A stretch of 60,829 nucleotides of DNA from Porphyromonas bennonis DSM 23058 = JCM 16335 (lineage in GTDB: Bacteria > Bacteroidota > Bacteroidia > Bacteroidales > Porphyromonadaceae), in the NCBI RefSeq assembly GCF_000375645.1, contig NZ_AQWR01000006.1, positions 1 to 60,829 of the forward strand, read 5' to 3'. The translations under genes and the position numbers were made by a program. Each line of letters opens with the position of its first letter. Within the stretch, counting starts at the first letter, position 1. Below are positions 18,585 to 28,030 of this stretch, one piece after another. The notes under the pieces were generated by a model that saw nothing but the letters and a program-made list of their open reading frames with translations, was not told where the DNA came from and did not search any database.

Positions 18585-19960
18585 GTAAGATCAAAAATGT
18601 GTGGCATATCTGACAAGACAAGCCGTGTGTCATGCAGGGAGAGACTCTTCGGGTAGAGATTATTGGCCCGAGAGCCGAGCTCCTTGACGAGAGCGATCGG
18701 TACGTCAGCATAAGTGGCGACACGATATCCTCGCTCCCCCGATCCGGTGAGGGTCTGTCGTCCTATGAGGGCAAAGGCCTCCTCTGCCGTCATCGCCCGT
18801 CTCGGGTACGGCAGCAAGCTCGAGACCCGTGAGCTGAGGACCCAAGGGGCACCTGGGATGAAGTCCCGCCCCTTGATATCCCCGAGATGAAGTCCGGAGC
18901 TCAGCACGCGGACTCCCTCACTCCCCTCCAGCAGAGCAGCGACAGACTGACCGATCGGAGAGAGCAGTCGCCAGACAGACCCGTCGGGATTACAGAGCAG
19001 ATACTCCACCGGCAGACTGCTCAGCTCGTCCGGTACACCGCCCGACCTGCCGGCGATCTTACGCCCGGGCATCTGTGGAGCCACCGGGGGGCCCGGCTTT
19101 CGTACGCCGAAGCAAGTAAGCCCCTCGCTCCCTGTTGTGTGGGGGAAGAAGCGGTATACCCCCGGCTCCTCCTCGCTCTCCTGGACACCATAGTCGAGGA
19201 GCTCAGGCAGTGGGATCACCTCTGCGCCGTAGTTGTCCCGGAGGAAAGAGAGCTGCGCCTCATTCTCCGCCCTATTGTACGTGCAGGTGCTATATATAAG
19301 GAGTCCACCCTCCGTCAGCATCTCCCACGCCTCGGCGAGGATCTCCCGCTGTGTGCGGGCGCAGTGGTCCACCAGCTCAAGGCTCCAGCCGGTGATGGCG
19401 TCAGGCTCCTTGCGAAACATCCCCTCGCCGGAGCAGGGTGCGTCCACCAGAATGAGATCCGCCTCCAATCCCGCAGCTCTCAGCGCCTCGGGATAGGCTG
19501 AGGTGACGATCGTCTCGTCCGCTCCCCAGCGGAGGACATTCTCCTCCAGCACCTTTGCCCGCTTGCGATCCGGCTCATTCGTGACCAGGAGACAGGTCTC
19601 CGGGAGGTGGCTGCGGAGGAGCGTCGTCTTGCCCCCCGGCGCAGCACAGAGATCCAGCGCCACTGAGGGGGCAAAGTCGACGTGATCCAGATAGCGCGCC
19701 ACCACCATCGATGCCGGCTCCTGTACGTAGTAGGCCCCTGCATGCCAGAGCGGATCGGCACCAAATAGAGGACGCTCATCGAGCAATACCCCCTCTGGAC
19801 ACCACGGGATCTGACCCGAGGAGTGAGGGGGAAGCTTGGAGAGATTAAGCCGAACGGATACAGGCGAGGGAACCTCCGTCAGCGCTCTCTCAAGCGCCTC
19901 GTAGGCTCTCTGCCCGAAGTCCGAAGCAAAGGACTCCCTAAAGCCGTCCGGCAGCATCAT
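18581..19960 (-). CDS. RsmF-like rRNA (cytosine-C5) methyltransferase
   Basis: The 459-residue protein is an NSUN/RsmB/RsmF-family RNA m5C methyltransferase. SAM motif ALDLCAAPGGKTT is at 101-113. The two catalytic cysteines are C176 in VDAPCSGEGMFRK and C226 in YSTCTYNRAENE. The C-terminal part (about 290-459) matches the RsmF-type accessory and PUA-like tail. The target base cannot be read from the sequence. It overlaps both neighbours (TGATG upstream, ATGA downstream). Confidence 0.9.
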   Translation of the reverse strand: MMLPDGFRESFASDFGQRAYEALERALTEVPSPVSVRLNLSKLPPHSSGQIPWCPEGVLLDERPLFGADPLWHAGAYYVQEPASMVVARYLDHVDFAPSVALDLCAAPGGKTTLLRSHLPETCLLVTNEPDRKRAKVLEENVLRWGADETIVTSAYPEALRAAGLEADLILVDAPCSGEGMFRKEPDAITGWSLELVDHCARTQREILAEAWEMLTEGGLLIYSTCTYNRAENEAQLSFLRDNYGAEVIPLPELLDYGVQESEEEPGVYRFFPHTTGSEGLTCFGVRKPGPPVAPQMPGRKIAGRSGGVPDELSSLPVEYLLCNPDGSVWRLLSPIGQSVAALLEGSEGVRVLSSGLHLGDIKGRDFIPGAPWVLSSRVSSLLPYPRRAMTAEEAFALIGRQTLTGSGERGYRVATYADVPIALVKELGSRANNLYPKSLSLHDTRLVLSDMPHIFDLT

Positions 19961-21420
19961 CAGATCTTGAGCGAGAAGCCGAAGCTAAAGAGCTCGTTGT
20001 ACTGAAGGAGAGACTTAAAGGTCTTCGGCTCATCCAGGATCACGCTGTCATCGAAGCGGAGATTGACATTGAGCATCGTGCTGAAGTACTTATTGAAGGC
20101 ATACTCCAGAGTATTCTCCAGCTCCGTCTCTATATGCTTATAGGAGGTGTTGTAGTAGAGCCGAGAGCGCCAGGAGAGGGCGTCGGAGAATTGCCAGTCC
20201 AGATTCATCCGCAGCGATGATCCGAGGCGAAGGAGATAGTCCTGATCCTCCTGCAGACCATACCTACCCCTCGTCACGTCCTTGGCGTGGATCCAGATAA
20301 ATTGCATCGACGCAGGCGCCACATTGAGCGTAAAGTTGAGGTTATTGAAGGGATTACCGCCGATCTTTTTCTTCTTGAGGTTATACTTCATACCGAGACC
20401 GCCGTCGATGATCAGCGGTGCAAAGGCTCGAGTGGTGACATTGCCCTCGCGGTCATAGTTATTGAGCAGCTGGCTTCGGAGGTTGAGGTCTACGGTATAG
20501 AACCAGCGCTTCCACGCCTTTAGACCCAGGTTACTACGCATCCGGAAGACATCCTCACTGATCTTAAAGTCGGGCTTCTCCTCGAGCTTGATCTCACTTG
20601 GCACCGTAAAGAGTCCCAGCTTATACTCCAGATCATTGACCCACTCCACCTTATCCTTCTTATAGGCCAGCTGATAGTAAAGTCGAGAGGAGAGGTTGGC
20701 ACTGCTGGTACCACCCTTGTGCCAGTTGGGGGAGACTTGATTCTGAGCCAGCTGGGCGTGCGCCTCGAAGCGCGGCAGCCAGTAGCGGCGCTCCACCGAC
20801 ACCGTCTCGATCACCCCCTGTGACTTCGTCGGCACATTGGGCATATCCATCACCGCCAGCTCACCCGAGTACGAGGGGCCCTCCACCGGCTTGTACTCCA
20901 GATGATCTGTCGGGAGGAAGTCCGAGGTGTAGCGGATCAGATCCGGATGAGAGAAGAAGAATTGCTCCCTCAGCCGCTGATCGGTATTCCACCGATCCAT
21001 ACGCTTCGCAAAGCCGGTCGTAGGATTATACTCCCGCTCCAGCTTATCCAGGGTCGTGCGAAGCAGCGACTGCAGGACGAAGGGATTGTGAAGACGGGGA
21101 TCGGTCGAGCGAACGAGAGCCACTTTATCGAAGTGGAGGGAGGGCAGCTTCCACAGGTCGAAGAGCAGTGGAGCAAAGAGCGAGGAGGAGGGCACATACC
21201 CCTCTGTCCTCAGCTGCATCGGACGGCTGATCACACCCAGCGCCTCCGGGCTCAGACCTCGGGTCAGGGTATCATTGGCCATTATCTGCTCGGAGTAAGC
21301 AGGGTACAGAGGGACCACCTCGCCGGCATCCCCCACACTCTGAGCGCTTGCCGCCACTCCACACATCATCAGGAGAGAGCCCAGCACCGGGCTTAGCACT
21401 CTGGTAACGTATCGCATCAT
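19960..21420 (-). CDS. DUF3078 outer-membrane beta-barrel protein
   Basis: The protein has 486 residues with a signal peptide ending near ASAQ. The block LAQNQVSPNWHKGGTSSANL and KVEWVNDLEYKLGL is characteristic of DUF3078. Alternating hydrophobic/polar strands continue to the terminal FGFSLKI, typical of an outer-membrane barrel. The N-terminal 200 residues are less conserved. It is the first gene of an operon with an RNA methyltransferase, with a promoter-like sequence at 21482-21489. Confidence 0.8.
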   Translation of the reverse strand: MMRYVTRVLSPVLGSLLMMCGVAASAQSVGDAGEVVPLYPAYSEQIMANDTLTRGLSPEALGVISRPMQLRTEGYVPSSSLFAPLLFDLWKLPSLHFDKVALVRSTDPRLHNPFVLQSLLRTTLDKLEREYNPTTGFAKRMDRWNTDQRLREQFFFSHPDLIRYTSDFLPTDHLEYKPVEGPSYSGELAVMDMPNVPTKSQGVIETVSVERRYWLPRFEAHAQLAQNQVSPNWHKGGTSSANLSSRLYYQLAYKKDKVEWVNDLEYKLGLFTVPSEIKLEEKPDFKISEDVFRMRSNLGLKAWKRWFYTVDLNLRSQLLNNYDREGNVTTRAFAPLIIDGGLGMKYNLKKKKIGGNPFNNLNFTLNVAPASMQFIWIHAKDVTRGRYGLQEDQDYLLRLGSSLRMNLDWQFSDALSWRSRLYYNTSYKHIETELENTLEYAFNKYFSTMLNVNLRFDDSVILDEPKTFKSLLQYNELFSFGFSLKI

Positions 21421-21481
21421 TATTCTCTATCTCTATTAGTCACTTCGATTATGGTGCGTACCGCCGCACCCTACATTTCTA

Positions 21482-21489
21482 CAAAGATA
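21482..21489 (-). promoter_or_regulatory. -7 promoter element for the DUF3078 operon
   Basis: On the minus strand this reads TATCTTTG, matching TAnnTTTG, about 60 nt before the start codon. Array C lies 145 bp upstream of it. Confidence 0.5.
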
Positions 21490-21633
21490 ATACTTTTGCT
21501 CCATCCGCCTTTTGGCGACCCGATCAGATCAGCCAAAACGCATCAGAACCATCCATCAAAAGCCACAAAACTTTTGAGACAAAAGGTACGCGACCCAATA
21601 GTCTGGTTACCAGCAGAAAGCAAAGGCCTATTC

Positions 21634-21715
21634 CTATTACCGATATTAGGCTCGACTAATACCGGTAATAGTGTCAACTAATACCGACTATAGTAATCAC
21701 TAATACCGGTATTAG
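21634..21715. repeat. 22-bp-pitch palindrome array C (4 units)
   Basis: Units start at 21634, 21656, 21678 and 21700 with 6-bp spacers. The fourth is the fully symmetric CTAATACCGGTATTAG. Units 1 and 2 face each other. The array is 31 bp past the ilvE stop, and a weak G-rich stretch lies at 21736-21745. The gap 21421-21745 otherwise holds only the promoter above. Confidence 0.92.
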
Positions 21716-21745
21716 TCCGGAGACCTCAATAGAGTGAGAGGGGAG

Positions 21746-22771
21746 CTATAGGTCGACGGCTGTCAGCCAGCCGTGACGATCGGGGAGCCTGCCGGACTGT
21801 ATGCCGGTCAGACGGTGGTAGAGCTCTCGGCATACCGGACCGGGCTCGCTACCGTAGTCGTATATGCTGCCGGTGTCAAGGTCGACTATCTTGCTGATGG
21901 GACAGATGACTGCGGCGGTGCCACAGGCTGCCGCCTCATCGAGGGTGCTGAGCTCCTCCACGGGCAGAGGACGGCGCTCCACCGACAGCCCGAGGTCGCC
22001 GGCGATGGTCATCAGACTGTCGTTGGTCACAGAGGCGAGGATCGACTCGGAGCGGGGAGTAATGTAGGACTTCCCTCTGATGCCGAAGAAATTGGCAGAC
22101 CCGCACTCGTCGATGTACTTCTTCTCCTGAGGATCCAGGAAAAGGCAGCCCCCGGCGTAGCCCTCCTCATAAGCGTCTCGCATCGCACGGAAGGAGGCAG
22201 CATAGTTTCCGCCTACCTTGAACCTCCCCGTGCCGCGCGGAGCAGCCCGGTCGTAAGAGCGCTGGATCACCACCGGGACGGAGGAGACTCCGCGCCTGAA
22301 GTAGGGTCCCACAGGACAAGCATAGATCGAGAAGAGGTACTCGCTGCTCTCGCTCACGCCGACATGTGGCCCCATACCGATGACGAGAGGTCTTAGGTAG
22401 AGGGCAGCACCCGTGCCATAGGGCGGGACAAAGCGGCTATTATGCTTCACCACCATATGGCAAGCCTCCAAGAAAAGGTCCTCAGGCACCTCCGGCATCA
22501 TGATCCCGGCGCAAGAGCTCTGTAGCCGACGGGCATTCTCCTCGGGGCGGAAGAGACAGACCCGACCATCCCGGCAGCGGAAGGCCTTGAGTCCCTCAAA
22601 GGCCTGCTGACCATAATTGAGTCCCGTTGCTGCCAGATGAACAGCTACTGTGGGATCGGCACACAACTCAGGCTTGCTCCACTCCCCCTTAGAGTAATAG
22701 CTCCGTACGTTATAGTCCGTCGGATAGTAACCGAAAGTCAGTGACTCCCAGTCGGTCTCTTCTTGTGGCAT
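21746..22771 (-). CDS. ilvE: Branched-chain amino acid aminotransferase
   Basis: This PLP enzyme interconverts Leu, Ile and Val with their 2-keto acids. The 341-residue fold-type IV protein has LNYGQQAFEGLKAFR at 51-65, the PLP lysine K185 in GRFKVGGNYAAS, and IDECGSANFFGI followed by a threonine-rich phosphate-binding segment. It follows the GH57 gene by about 18 bp and appears to be the last gene of the glycogen operon. That pairing has no obvious metabolic reason. Confidence 0.94.
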   Translation of the reverse strand: MPQEETDWESLTFGYYPTDYNVRSYYSKGEWSKPELCADPTVAVHLAATGLNYGQQAFEGLKAFRCRDGRVCLFRPEENARRLQSSCAGIMMPEVPEDLFLEACHMVVKHNSRFVPPYGTGAALYLRPLVIGMGPHVGVSESSEYLFSIYACPVGPYFRRGVSSVPVVIQRSYDRAAPRGTGRFKVGGNYAASFRAMRDAYEEGYAGGCLFLDPQEKKYIDECGSANFFGIRGKSYITPRSESILASVTNDSLMTIAGDLGLSVERRPLPVEELSTLDEAAACGTAAVICPISKIVDLDTGSIYDYGSEPGPVCRELYHRLTGIQSGRLPDRHGWLTAVDL

Positions 22772-22789
22772 TGCTTTGCTCTCTTGCTC

Positions 22790-24124
22790 TTACTTCGCTT
22801 TCTTTGTTGTACCGGTGCGCTTGGCCGGTTTTTCTGCCCTTAGCTTATGGAGCTCCTCCTGCAGTGCGGTGATCTCCTCGCCCTGATTCTCGATCGTCTT
22901 GAGGAGGGCATTGAGTTCCTCATTCTCGATCGAGCTGGGATACTCCTCCTCCACGCGGAGGTGGAAGTCACTCAGCACATTCATATAGTTATTGAAGGCG
23001 TCGTAGGGGCTGCTGTAGGGGCTGTAGAGACCGGAGTCCTTATTCTCCATGGCTGTGGACATGTAGAGGAAGTGGTCGCTGCTCTGGAGGTAGGCCCAGT
23101 CCTGCTTGATCCGCCTATTGCCGCTCATGCGGGTCCGCTCAGTCCACTCCACAAGCTTGCCGAAGGACTCCTGCTGGAGGATATTGCCGAGCCAGGACTT
23201 CGTCGTCTTCTCCTCCTCAGACCAGGAGATGGTGTCCAGGACACTGATCTCATCCTCGGGCTGAAGCTGCGCGAAGACCTCGGACGGCGTCGCCATCTCC
23301 AGCCCGGCACGATCGACGTACTCCGGTAGCGCGCGGAAGAAGTCGAAGATCCCCGACGAGGCGGGACAGAGATTGCCCAGCACGTCGTAGCTCATGTCGA
23401 GATAGGTCACCTGCTCCCCCTTGCCCCGATCAGCGAGCCAGGAGGCGTACTTGTCCGCTGTCAGCGGATACTCGTCCCAGCTCTGGTCGCAGAAGCGCCG
23501 AGAGAGATCCTCCGATAGTGCGGCGTGACGCATCAGGAGATGGAGCTCAGGCACTACCGCACTCTGGTAGACGAAGTCGGGACTCTTCCACCCCAGCACA
23601 TGCTTAGCGCCCTCGGTGAGCATCCCATGAAATCCCATCTCTGCCACTGCCAGTGCGATGTCATCATCGTAGAGGAGCTCTGTATTGCGCAGCACCTTAG
23701 GCTCGTAATTGAATATCGCCTTGAGGGCCGTGACATGCATCCCCACCTGACCCTTAAACTCCGCCTTAGACGGCGCCAGAGAGGAGAGACTGTGGGCGTA
23801 GGGCTCTGCCAGGAGCTCCACACACCCCGTCTCGGTGAGCTTACGGAAGCTGTCGATTAGCTCCGGCGTGTACATCTCGATCTGGTCCAGAGCGGTGCCG
23901 GAGATGGCAAAAGCGACTTTCACCTTGCCCTTAGTCTGCTGGATCAGGTCGTAGATCATCTGATTGGCCGGCAGATAGGATCGCTCAGCGGCGGATCTCA
24001 TGTACTGCTCATTGAGGAAGTCGTCGAAGTAGTAATGGTCGTTGCCTATGTCGAAGAAACGGTAGCGCTTCAGACGGAAGGGTTGATGCAGCTGGAAGAC
24101 GAGGCAGAGTTTTTTCTTATCCAT
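22790..24124 (-). CDS. GH57 family glycoside hydrolase (alpha-amylase or 4-alpha-glucanotransferase)
   Basis: The 444-residue protein has the GH57 motif 1 HQP at 13-15, the motif 3 block CVELLAEPYAHS with the expected nucleophile E107, and a motif 4-like LDMSYDVLG near 242-250. A C-terminal coiled coil and basic tail cover about 398-444. No signal peptide is seen, so it acts in the cytosol on storage glucan. It sits directly after a GT4 glycogen synthase-like gene and a debranching enzyme. This trio recurs in Bacteroidota and supports a glycogen role. Confidence 0.88.
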   Translation of the reverse strand: MDKKKLCLVFQLHQPFRLKRYRFFDIGNDHYYFDDFLNEQYMRSAAERSYLPANQMIYDLIQQTKGKVKVAFAISGTALDQIEMYTPELIDSFRKLTETGCVELLAEPYAHSLSSLAPSKAEFKGQVGMHVTALKAIFNYEPKVLRNTELLYDDDIALAVAEMGFHGMLTEGAKHVLGWKSPDFVYQSAVVPELHLLMRHAALSEDLSRRFCDQSWDEYPLTADKYASWLADRGKGEQVTYLDMSYDVLGNLCPASSGIFDFFRALPEYVDRAGLEMATPSEVFAQLQPEDEISVLDTISWSEEEKTTKSWLGNILQQESFGKLVEWTERTRMSGNRRIKQDWAYLQSSDHFLYMSTAMENKDSGLYSPYSSPYDAFNNYMNVLSDFHLRVEEEYPSSIENEELNALLKTIENQGEEITALQEELHKLRAEKPAKRTGTTKKAK

Positions 24125-24175
24125 GGTGAGAACTTTATCTATCGGGGAGGTTATTCATAAGAGGTATCGAGGGTA

Positions 24176-25438
24176 TCATCGTCCGAGGACCTGATCATAG
24201 AGACCGCGTATCTTGAGCGCCACATTATCCCACGTGATCCCGGCCACCTCGTCCAGCCCTCGCTGAGAGAGGAGGTCGTGAAGTGCCGGATAGGTGACGA
24301 GAGCGTACATCGCATTCGCCATCGCATCGACATCCCAGTAGTCGAGCTTGATCGCGTAAGTGAGTATCTCGGAGCAGCCGGACTGCTTGGAGATGATACA
24401 GGGGACGCCGCACTGCATCGCCTCGAGGGGAGTAATGCCAAAGGGCTCCGACACGGAGGGCATCACGTAGACATCGCTGGCATGGTACACCTCATACACC
24501 TGACGGCCCTTCATGAAGCCGGTGAAGTGGAAGCGGTCCGAGATGCGCTTCTCGGCGACGAGACGGATCATCTCATCCATCATGTCTCCGCTGCCGGCCA
24601 TCACGAAGCGGACGTCTCGCTTCTTCGCCAGCACACGCGCTGCCGCCTCGACGAAGTACTCCGGTCCCTTCTGCATCGTCAGACGACCGAGGAAGGTGAT
24701 CACCTTATCCTTCACGCCCCTCTTGTCCGGGATATTGAGGATCGAGTCCTCGAGCGGGATCACGGCGTTGTGTACGGCTGTCACCTTGGCGGGATCCTGA
24801 TGATACTTCTCGATCACCGTCCGGCGGGTCAGTTCGCTCACACACATGATATGATCGGCATGGTCCATACCGTCCTTCTCTATGGCGTAGACGGTAGGAT
24901 TGACATTACCGCGGCTGCGATCGAAGTCGGTCGCGTGGACATGGATCACCAGTGGCACACCGAGGACCTGCTTGGCGTGGATACCTGCAGGATAGGTCAC
25001 CCAGTCGTGAGCATGGATCAGGTCGTAGTGGTCGGCTCTGGCGATCACGCCGGTGACGATGGAGTAGTTATTGATCTCGTCGATCAGGTTGTCCCCATAC
25101 TTCCCGGAGAACTGGATGCACCCTATATCGTCCGTCAGCATATACCTGAAGTCCGCATAGATATGGTCCCTCAGGTGGTAGTACTCCTCCGGACTCATCA
25201 CGCGACCGATCCGCTGCTCGAGATACTCTCTCGAGGGATCATGGTAGACGATCGGCACCTCACTGGCACCGATAATCCTCATATAAGAGGTGTCCTCATC
25301 TCCGGACGGAGCGGGCAGCACCAGGGTAATGTCCACATCCTTTTGCGAGGAGAGCCCCTTCGTGATGCCGTAGGTAGCAGTCCCGAGACCTCCGGAGATG
25401 TGAGGGGGAAACTCCCAGCCAAGCATAAGTGCTTTCAT
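24176..25438 (-). CDS. GT4 glycosyltransferase, glycogen synthase-like
   Basis: The 420-residue protein starts with the starch/glycogen-synthase-like MLGWEFPPHISGGLG. It then has LIHAHDWVTYPAGI and HVHATDFDRSRG, the donor-site TFLGRLTMQKGPEYFVEAA, and the C-terminal E-x7-E signature EPFGITPLEAM. It is a retaining GT-B enzyme of family GT4. By context with GH57 and debranching genes it probably elongates alpha-1,4-glucan. The nucleotide sugar cannot be read directly. Confidence 0.88.
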   Translation of the reverse strand: MKALMLGWEFPPHISGGLGTATYGITKGLSSQKDVDITLVLPAPSGDEDTSYMRIIGASEVPIVYHDPSREYLEQRIGRVMSPEEYYHLRDHIYADFRYMLTDDIGCIQFSGKYGDNLIDEINNYSIVTGVIARADHYDLIHAHDWVTYPAGIHAKQVLGVPLVIHVHATDFDRSRGNVNPTVYAIEKDGMDHADHIMCVSELTRRTVIEKYHQDPAKVTAVHNAVIPLEDSILNIPDKRGVKDKVITFLGRLTMQKGPEYFVEAAARVLAKKRDVRFVMAGSGDMMDEMIRLVAEKRISDRFHFTGFMKGRQVYEVYHASDVYVMPSVSEPFGITPLEAMQCGVPCIISKQSGCSEILTYAIKLDYWDVDAMANAMYALVTYPALHDLLSQRGLDEVAGITWDNVALKIRGLYDQVLGR

Positions 25439-25463
25439 ACGATTTCTGTCTTGCTAATGGTGC

Positions 25464-27530
25464 TTAATCCTTGCGCTCTTCCGTCACTGCGGCCTCCTCA
25501 TCCGCACCGCCCCGACCCTGATCAGGCGAGGACGAGTGGTGAGAGGTCATACTGAGGAAGGAGTCATAGAGGTCTCCCTCCTCGTCCCAGATACTCTTGT
25601 ACTCCACCATACGATTCACGATGCGGAGGATAGCCGAGACGCTCATCATGAAGGAGAGGTCGCTCCGTCCCCTGTAGGGCGGGGTACCGTCATAGATCTC
25701 GGAGATGGTGCCGATGCCATTGAGGCTAAGCTCTTCCTCAAAGGGGATCAGCATCCGATCGACGAAGAAGAGACCGGTACGCTTGAAGAGCTTCAGATAG
25801 GCACTGAGGTAATAGTAAAGTGTCCACGGCCACGCTCCGCCCTGTACATAAGCGTAGTAGCGCTCCCTCTGATTGCCGCCCGAGAAGCCCTTATAGAGCG
25901 GACTGACAGGTGAGAGCGAGCGAAGTCCCTTGGGCGTCAGCAGCTCCTTGGTCACATAGTCGAGGACGGACCGCTGCAGCTTGCGCGACATGGGCGAATA
26001 GGTCAGTCCCACAGCGATGATCTGACTCGGACGGACGCTCCAGTCGAGCGGACGACCGTCGGCCACATAGTCGAGCAGGTAGCCGTGCTCATTGACAAAG
26101 GTTCGGATAAAGCTCTCACGCACCTGATCAATCAGCTCCGTCACCTCCTCGTCCCCCTGCAGGTCGTAGAGGAAGCGATAAAAGCAGAGGGCATTATACC
26201 AGAGAGCATTGTACTCCACGATATAGCCCCGCCGATCCACGACCGCTGCGCCGTCGAGCATGGTTCCCATCCAGGTGATCGGTCGGCGATCCTCGCCCGG
26301 ATCGGCGTAGAGGAGACCGTTTCGTCTCATCTCAAGTAGGGGCACCCGCCCCTCCCTGATGTACCGGATCACCCGACGGAGGGTCTCCCCATACCGCTCC
26401 CGCGTCTCCTCCTTACCGACCCAGCGATAGTAGTCCTGGATCGCATTGGCCACCCAGAGCAGACTGTCCGGCTGCCAGATATCCTCGATCACCGGGTCCT
26501 CCACTCCGTCATCCATATAGGACCAGATCGCCGGCAGAGCCGTGTCCATCACCTTATGATAGATCTCCGGCTCGCCGATGCCGAAGCTGCACGAGGTGAG
26601 CCCCACCATCTGGTCTCTCAGACGGACACCGTACCAGGGGTATCCCGCCTTGAGGTAGGACTTACCCGGACGGGGCTCGTAGTAAAACTGCCTCGCTGAG
26701 CGTCTGAGACAGGTGGCAAAGGTGTCCGCCACGCCGTAGCTCCGGAGCGCCTCCTCGAAGGTCTCCTCCAGTGTCTCTGGGTCTATCGCACAGTCTGACG
26801 CTGAGAGGATGATATCCTCACCTCGTCGGATACTCAGGGAAAAGTGTCCCGGGACCGGCAGATCCTCCACGCAGGCATTGCCTCGCTCCGCCTCTCGGTC
26901 GTAGAAGAAGTCCCGATACCAGGTCGGCTCCTGATGCCAGACCGCATCGTGCTTAGAGAGCTGCAGATAGAGTCGCGGCATCCCCTTATAGAGACTCAGA
27001 GAGACGCCCTGATCCTCATCGGTATAGCTCCAGTCGATCTTGTCATTGACATGGGTCATCTCCTTTACTGAGCGAAAGGCAAGCATCGGCATCAGTCGCA
27101 GAGTCGTCGCCGAGTGCGCCTCCAGAAGACGATAGCGGATCAGCAGCTGATTGATCTTGGACGAGAAGACGATCTCCTTAGAGAGGACGACCCCTCCGAC
27201 ACGGTAGATCGTGCGAGGGCACTCCTCGACAGAGAATTCGCGGATATACTTGTGCCCATTTGGGCTCAGGGTCCCGTCATGATACTTATGCACAGCGAGG
27301 TGGAACTCCGCCCCATGCTGGATCACCGTCTCATCCATCGACGAGAGGAGTACGGTGGGATCCGGACCGCTCTCCGACGGCACCACCAGGAGCCCGTGAT
27401 ACTTACGCGTATTGCATCCCACGACCGAAGAGCAGTGGTAGGCTCCACGGCTATTGGCATGAAGAAGCTCCCGGGGAAGCGCAGTCCCCAAGTTGGTCAT
27501 TATGCGACGATCAAACTTCTGATAACTCAT
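25464..27530 (-). CDS. Glycogen debranching enzyme (amylo-alpha-1,6-glucosidase family)
   Basis: The N-terminal domain begins KFDRRIMTNLGTALPRELLHANSRGAYHCSSVVGCNTRKYHGLLV, split here as MSYQKFDRRIM and CNTRKYHGLLVVP. The C-terminal (alpha/alpha)6 catalytic region includes GYPWYGVRLRDQMVGLTS, WVANAIQDYYRWVG, EYNALWYNALCFYRF and PLYKGFSGGNQRERYYAY. Starting at the ATG at 27530 gives 688 residues and agrees with where homologues begin; an ATG at 27563 would add 11 residues. It is the first gene of the glycogen operon. The C-terminus is acidic and low-complexity. Confidence 0.88.
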   Translation of the reverse strand: MSYQKFDRRIMTNLGTALPRELLHANSRGAYHCSSVVGCNTRKYHGLLVVPSESGPDPTVLLSSMDETVIQHGAEFHLAVHKYHDGTLSPNGHKYIREFSVEECPRTIYRVGGVVLSKEIVFSSKINQLLIRYRLLEAHSATTLRLMPMLAFRSVKEMTHVNDKIDWSYTDEDQGVSLSLYKGMPRLYLQLSKHDAVWHQEPTWYRDFFYDREAERGNACVEDLPVPGHFSLSIRRGEDIILSASDCAIDPETLEETFEEALRSYGVADTFATCLRRSARQFYYEPRPGKSYLKAGYPWYGVRLRDQMVGLTSCSFGIGEPEIYHKVMDTALPAIWSYMDDGVEDPVIEDIWQPDSLLWVANAIQDYYRWVGKEETRERYGETLRRVIRYIREGRVPLLEMRRNGLLYADPGEDRRPITWMGTMLDGAAVVDRRGYIVEYNALWYNALCFYRFLYDLQGDEEVTELIDQVRESFIRTFVNEHGYLLDYVADGRPLDWSVRPSQIIAVGLTYSPMSRKLQRSVLDYVTKELLTPKGLRSLSPVSPLYKGFSGGNQRERYYAYVQGGAWPWTLYYYLSAYLKLFKRTGLFFVDRMLIPFEEELSLNGIGTISEIYDGTPPYRGRSDLSFMMSVSAILRIVNRMVEYKSIWDEEGDLYDSFLSMTSHHSSSPDQGRGGADEEAAVTEERKD

Positions 27531-27641
27531 ATACTCTGCTACATTCCTGACGTGGTCTGCCATCCGGCACTCCTTAAGTACTTCTCCTCCTCTGCATCAC
27601 CCTATTGCCTCTGCCGAGTCAGGAGACACCCCTCCCATCCC

Positions 27642-27649
27642 CAAATATA
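27642..27649 (-). promoter_or_regulatory. -7 promoter element for the glycogen operon
   Basis: On the minus strand this reads TATATTTG, a TAnnTTTG match about 110 nt before the preferred start of the debranching gene. The 27650-27890 stretch shows no gene. Confidence 0.55.
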
Positions 27650-27893
27650 CAAACATTCTGGGTTACGACCCCATTTTCCACGACTTTAACTAAAATGAGA
27701 TCGGTAGGTAGATAAGTCAAGTGCCCCACACAGCCATTCACCACCCGCTCTGACCGCTCTACACGCCCTACAGAGCCGTGAAGTGGAACAAAAAAAAAGT
27801 CAGCCATCCATACCATAATAAATAGGGTGCAAGGTGAAGGTCACCCCCCATACTGAAGCAGACAAAAGATGTCAGAGAACAGCAGCCGAAATA

Positions 27894-27910
27894 CCCCCTC
27901 CCCTCAGGGG
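27894..27910 (-). promoter_or_regulatory. G-rich tract and CCCCTGAGGGG stem flanking array D
   Basis: On the minus strand CCCCTGAGGGG (27910-27900) runs into GGGGAGGGGG (27903-27894). This lies immediately beside array D and closely matches the flank of array E at 43634-43649. Confidence 0.5.
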
Positions 27911-27915
27911 ATTAT

Positions 27916-27975
27916 CTATTACCGGTATTAGTGTCGACTGATACCGGTAATAGTCTTCACTAATACCGGTAATAG
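27916..27975. repeat. 22-bp-pitch palindrome array D (3 units)
   Basis: Units start at 27916 (CTATTACCGGTATTAG), 27938 (one mismatch, CTGATACC) and 27960 (CTAATACCGGTAATAG). Units 1 and 2 form a nearly perfect 38-bp dyad. The array lies in the divergent gap between the glycogen operon and the AspT-like transporter, so here it is upstream of two promoters and downstream of no gene. Confidence 0.92.
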
Positions 27976-28003
27976 ATCAGGGGCTCATCTTGCTTATTAT
28001 GAT

Positions 28004-28011
28004 TAACTTTG
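28004..28011 (+). promoter_or_regulatory. -7 promoter element for the AspT-like gene
   Basis: TAACTTTG matches TAnnTTTG. With a start point about 7 nt further on, the leader would be only about 13 nt. The element is 29 bp from array D. Confidence 0.55.
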
Positions 28012-28030
28012 CACACGCAAAAAACAGAAA

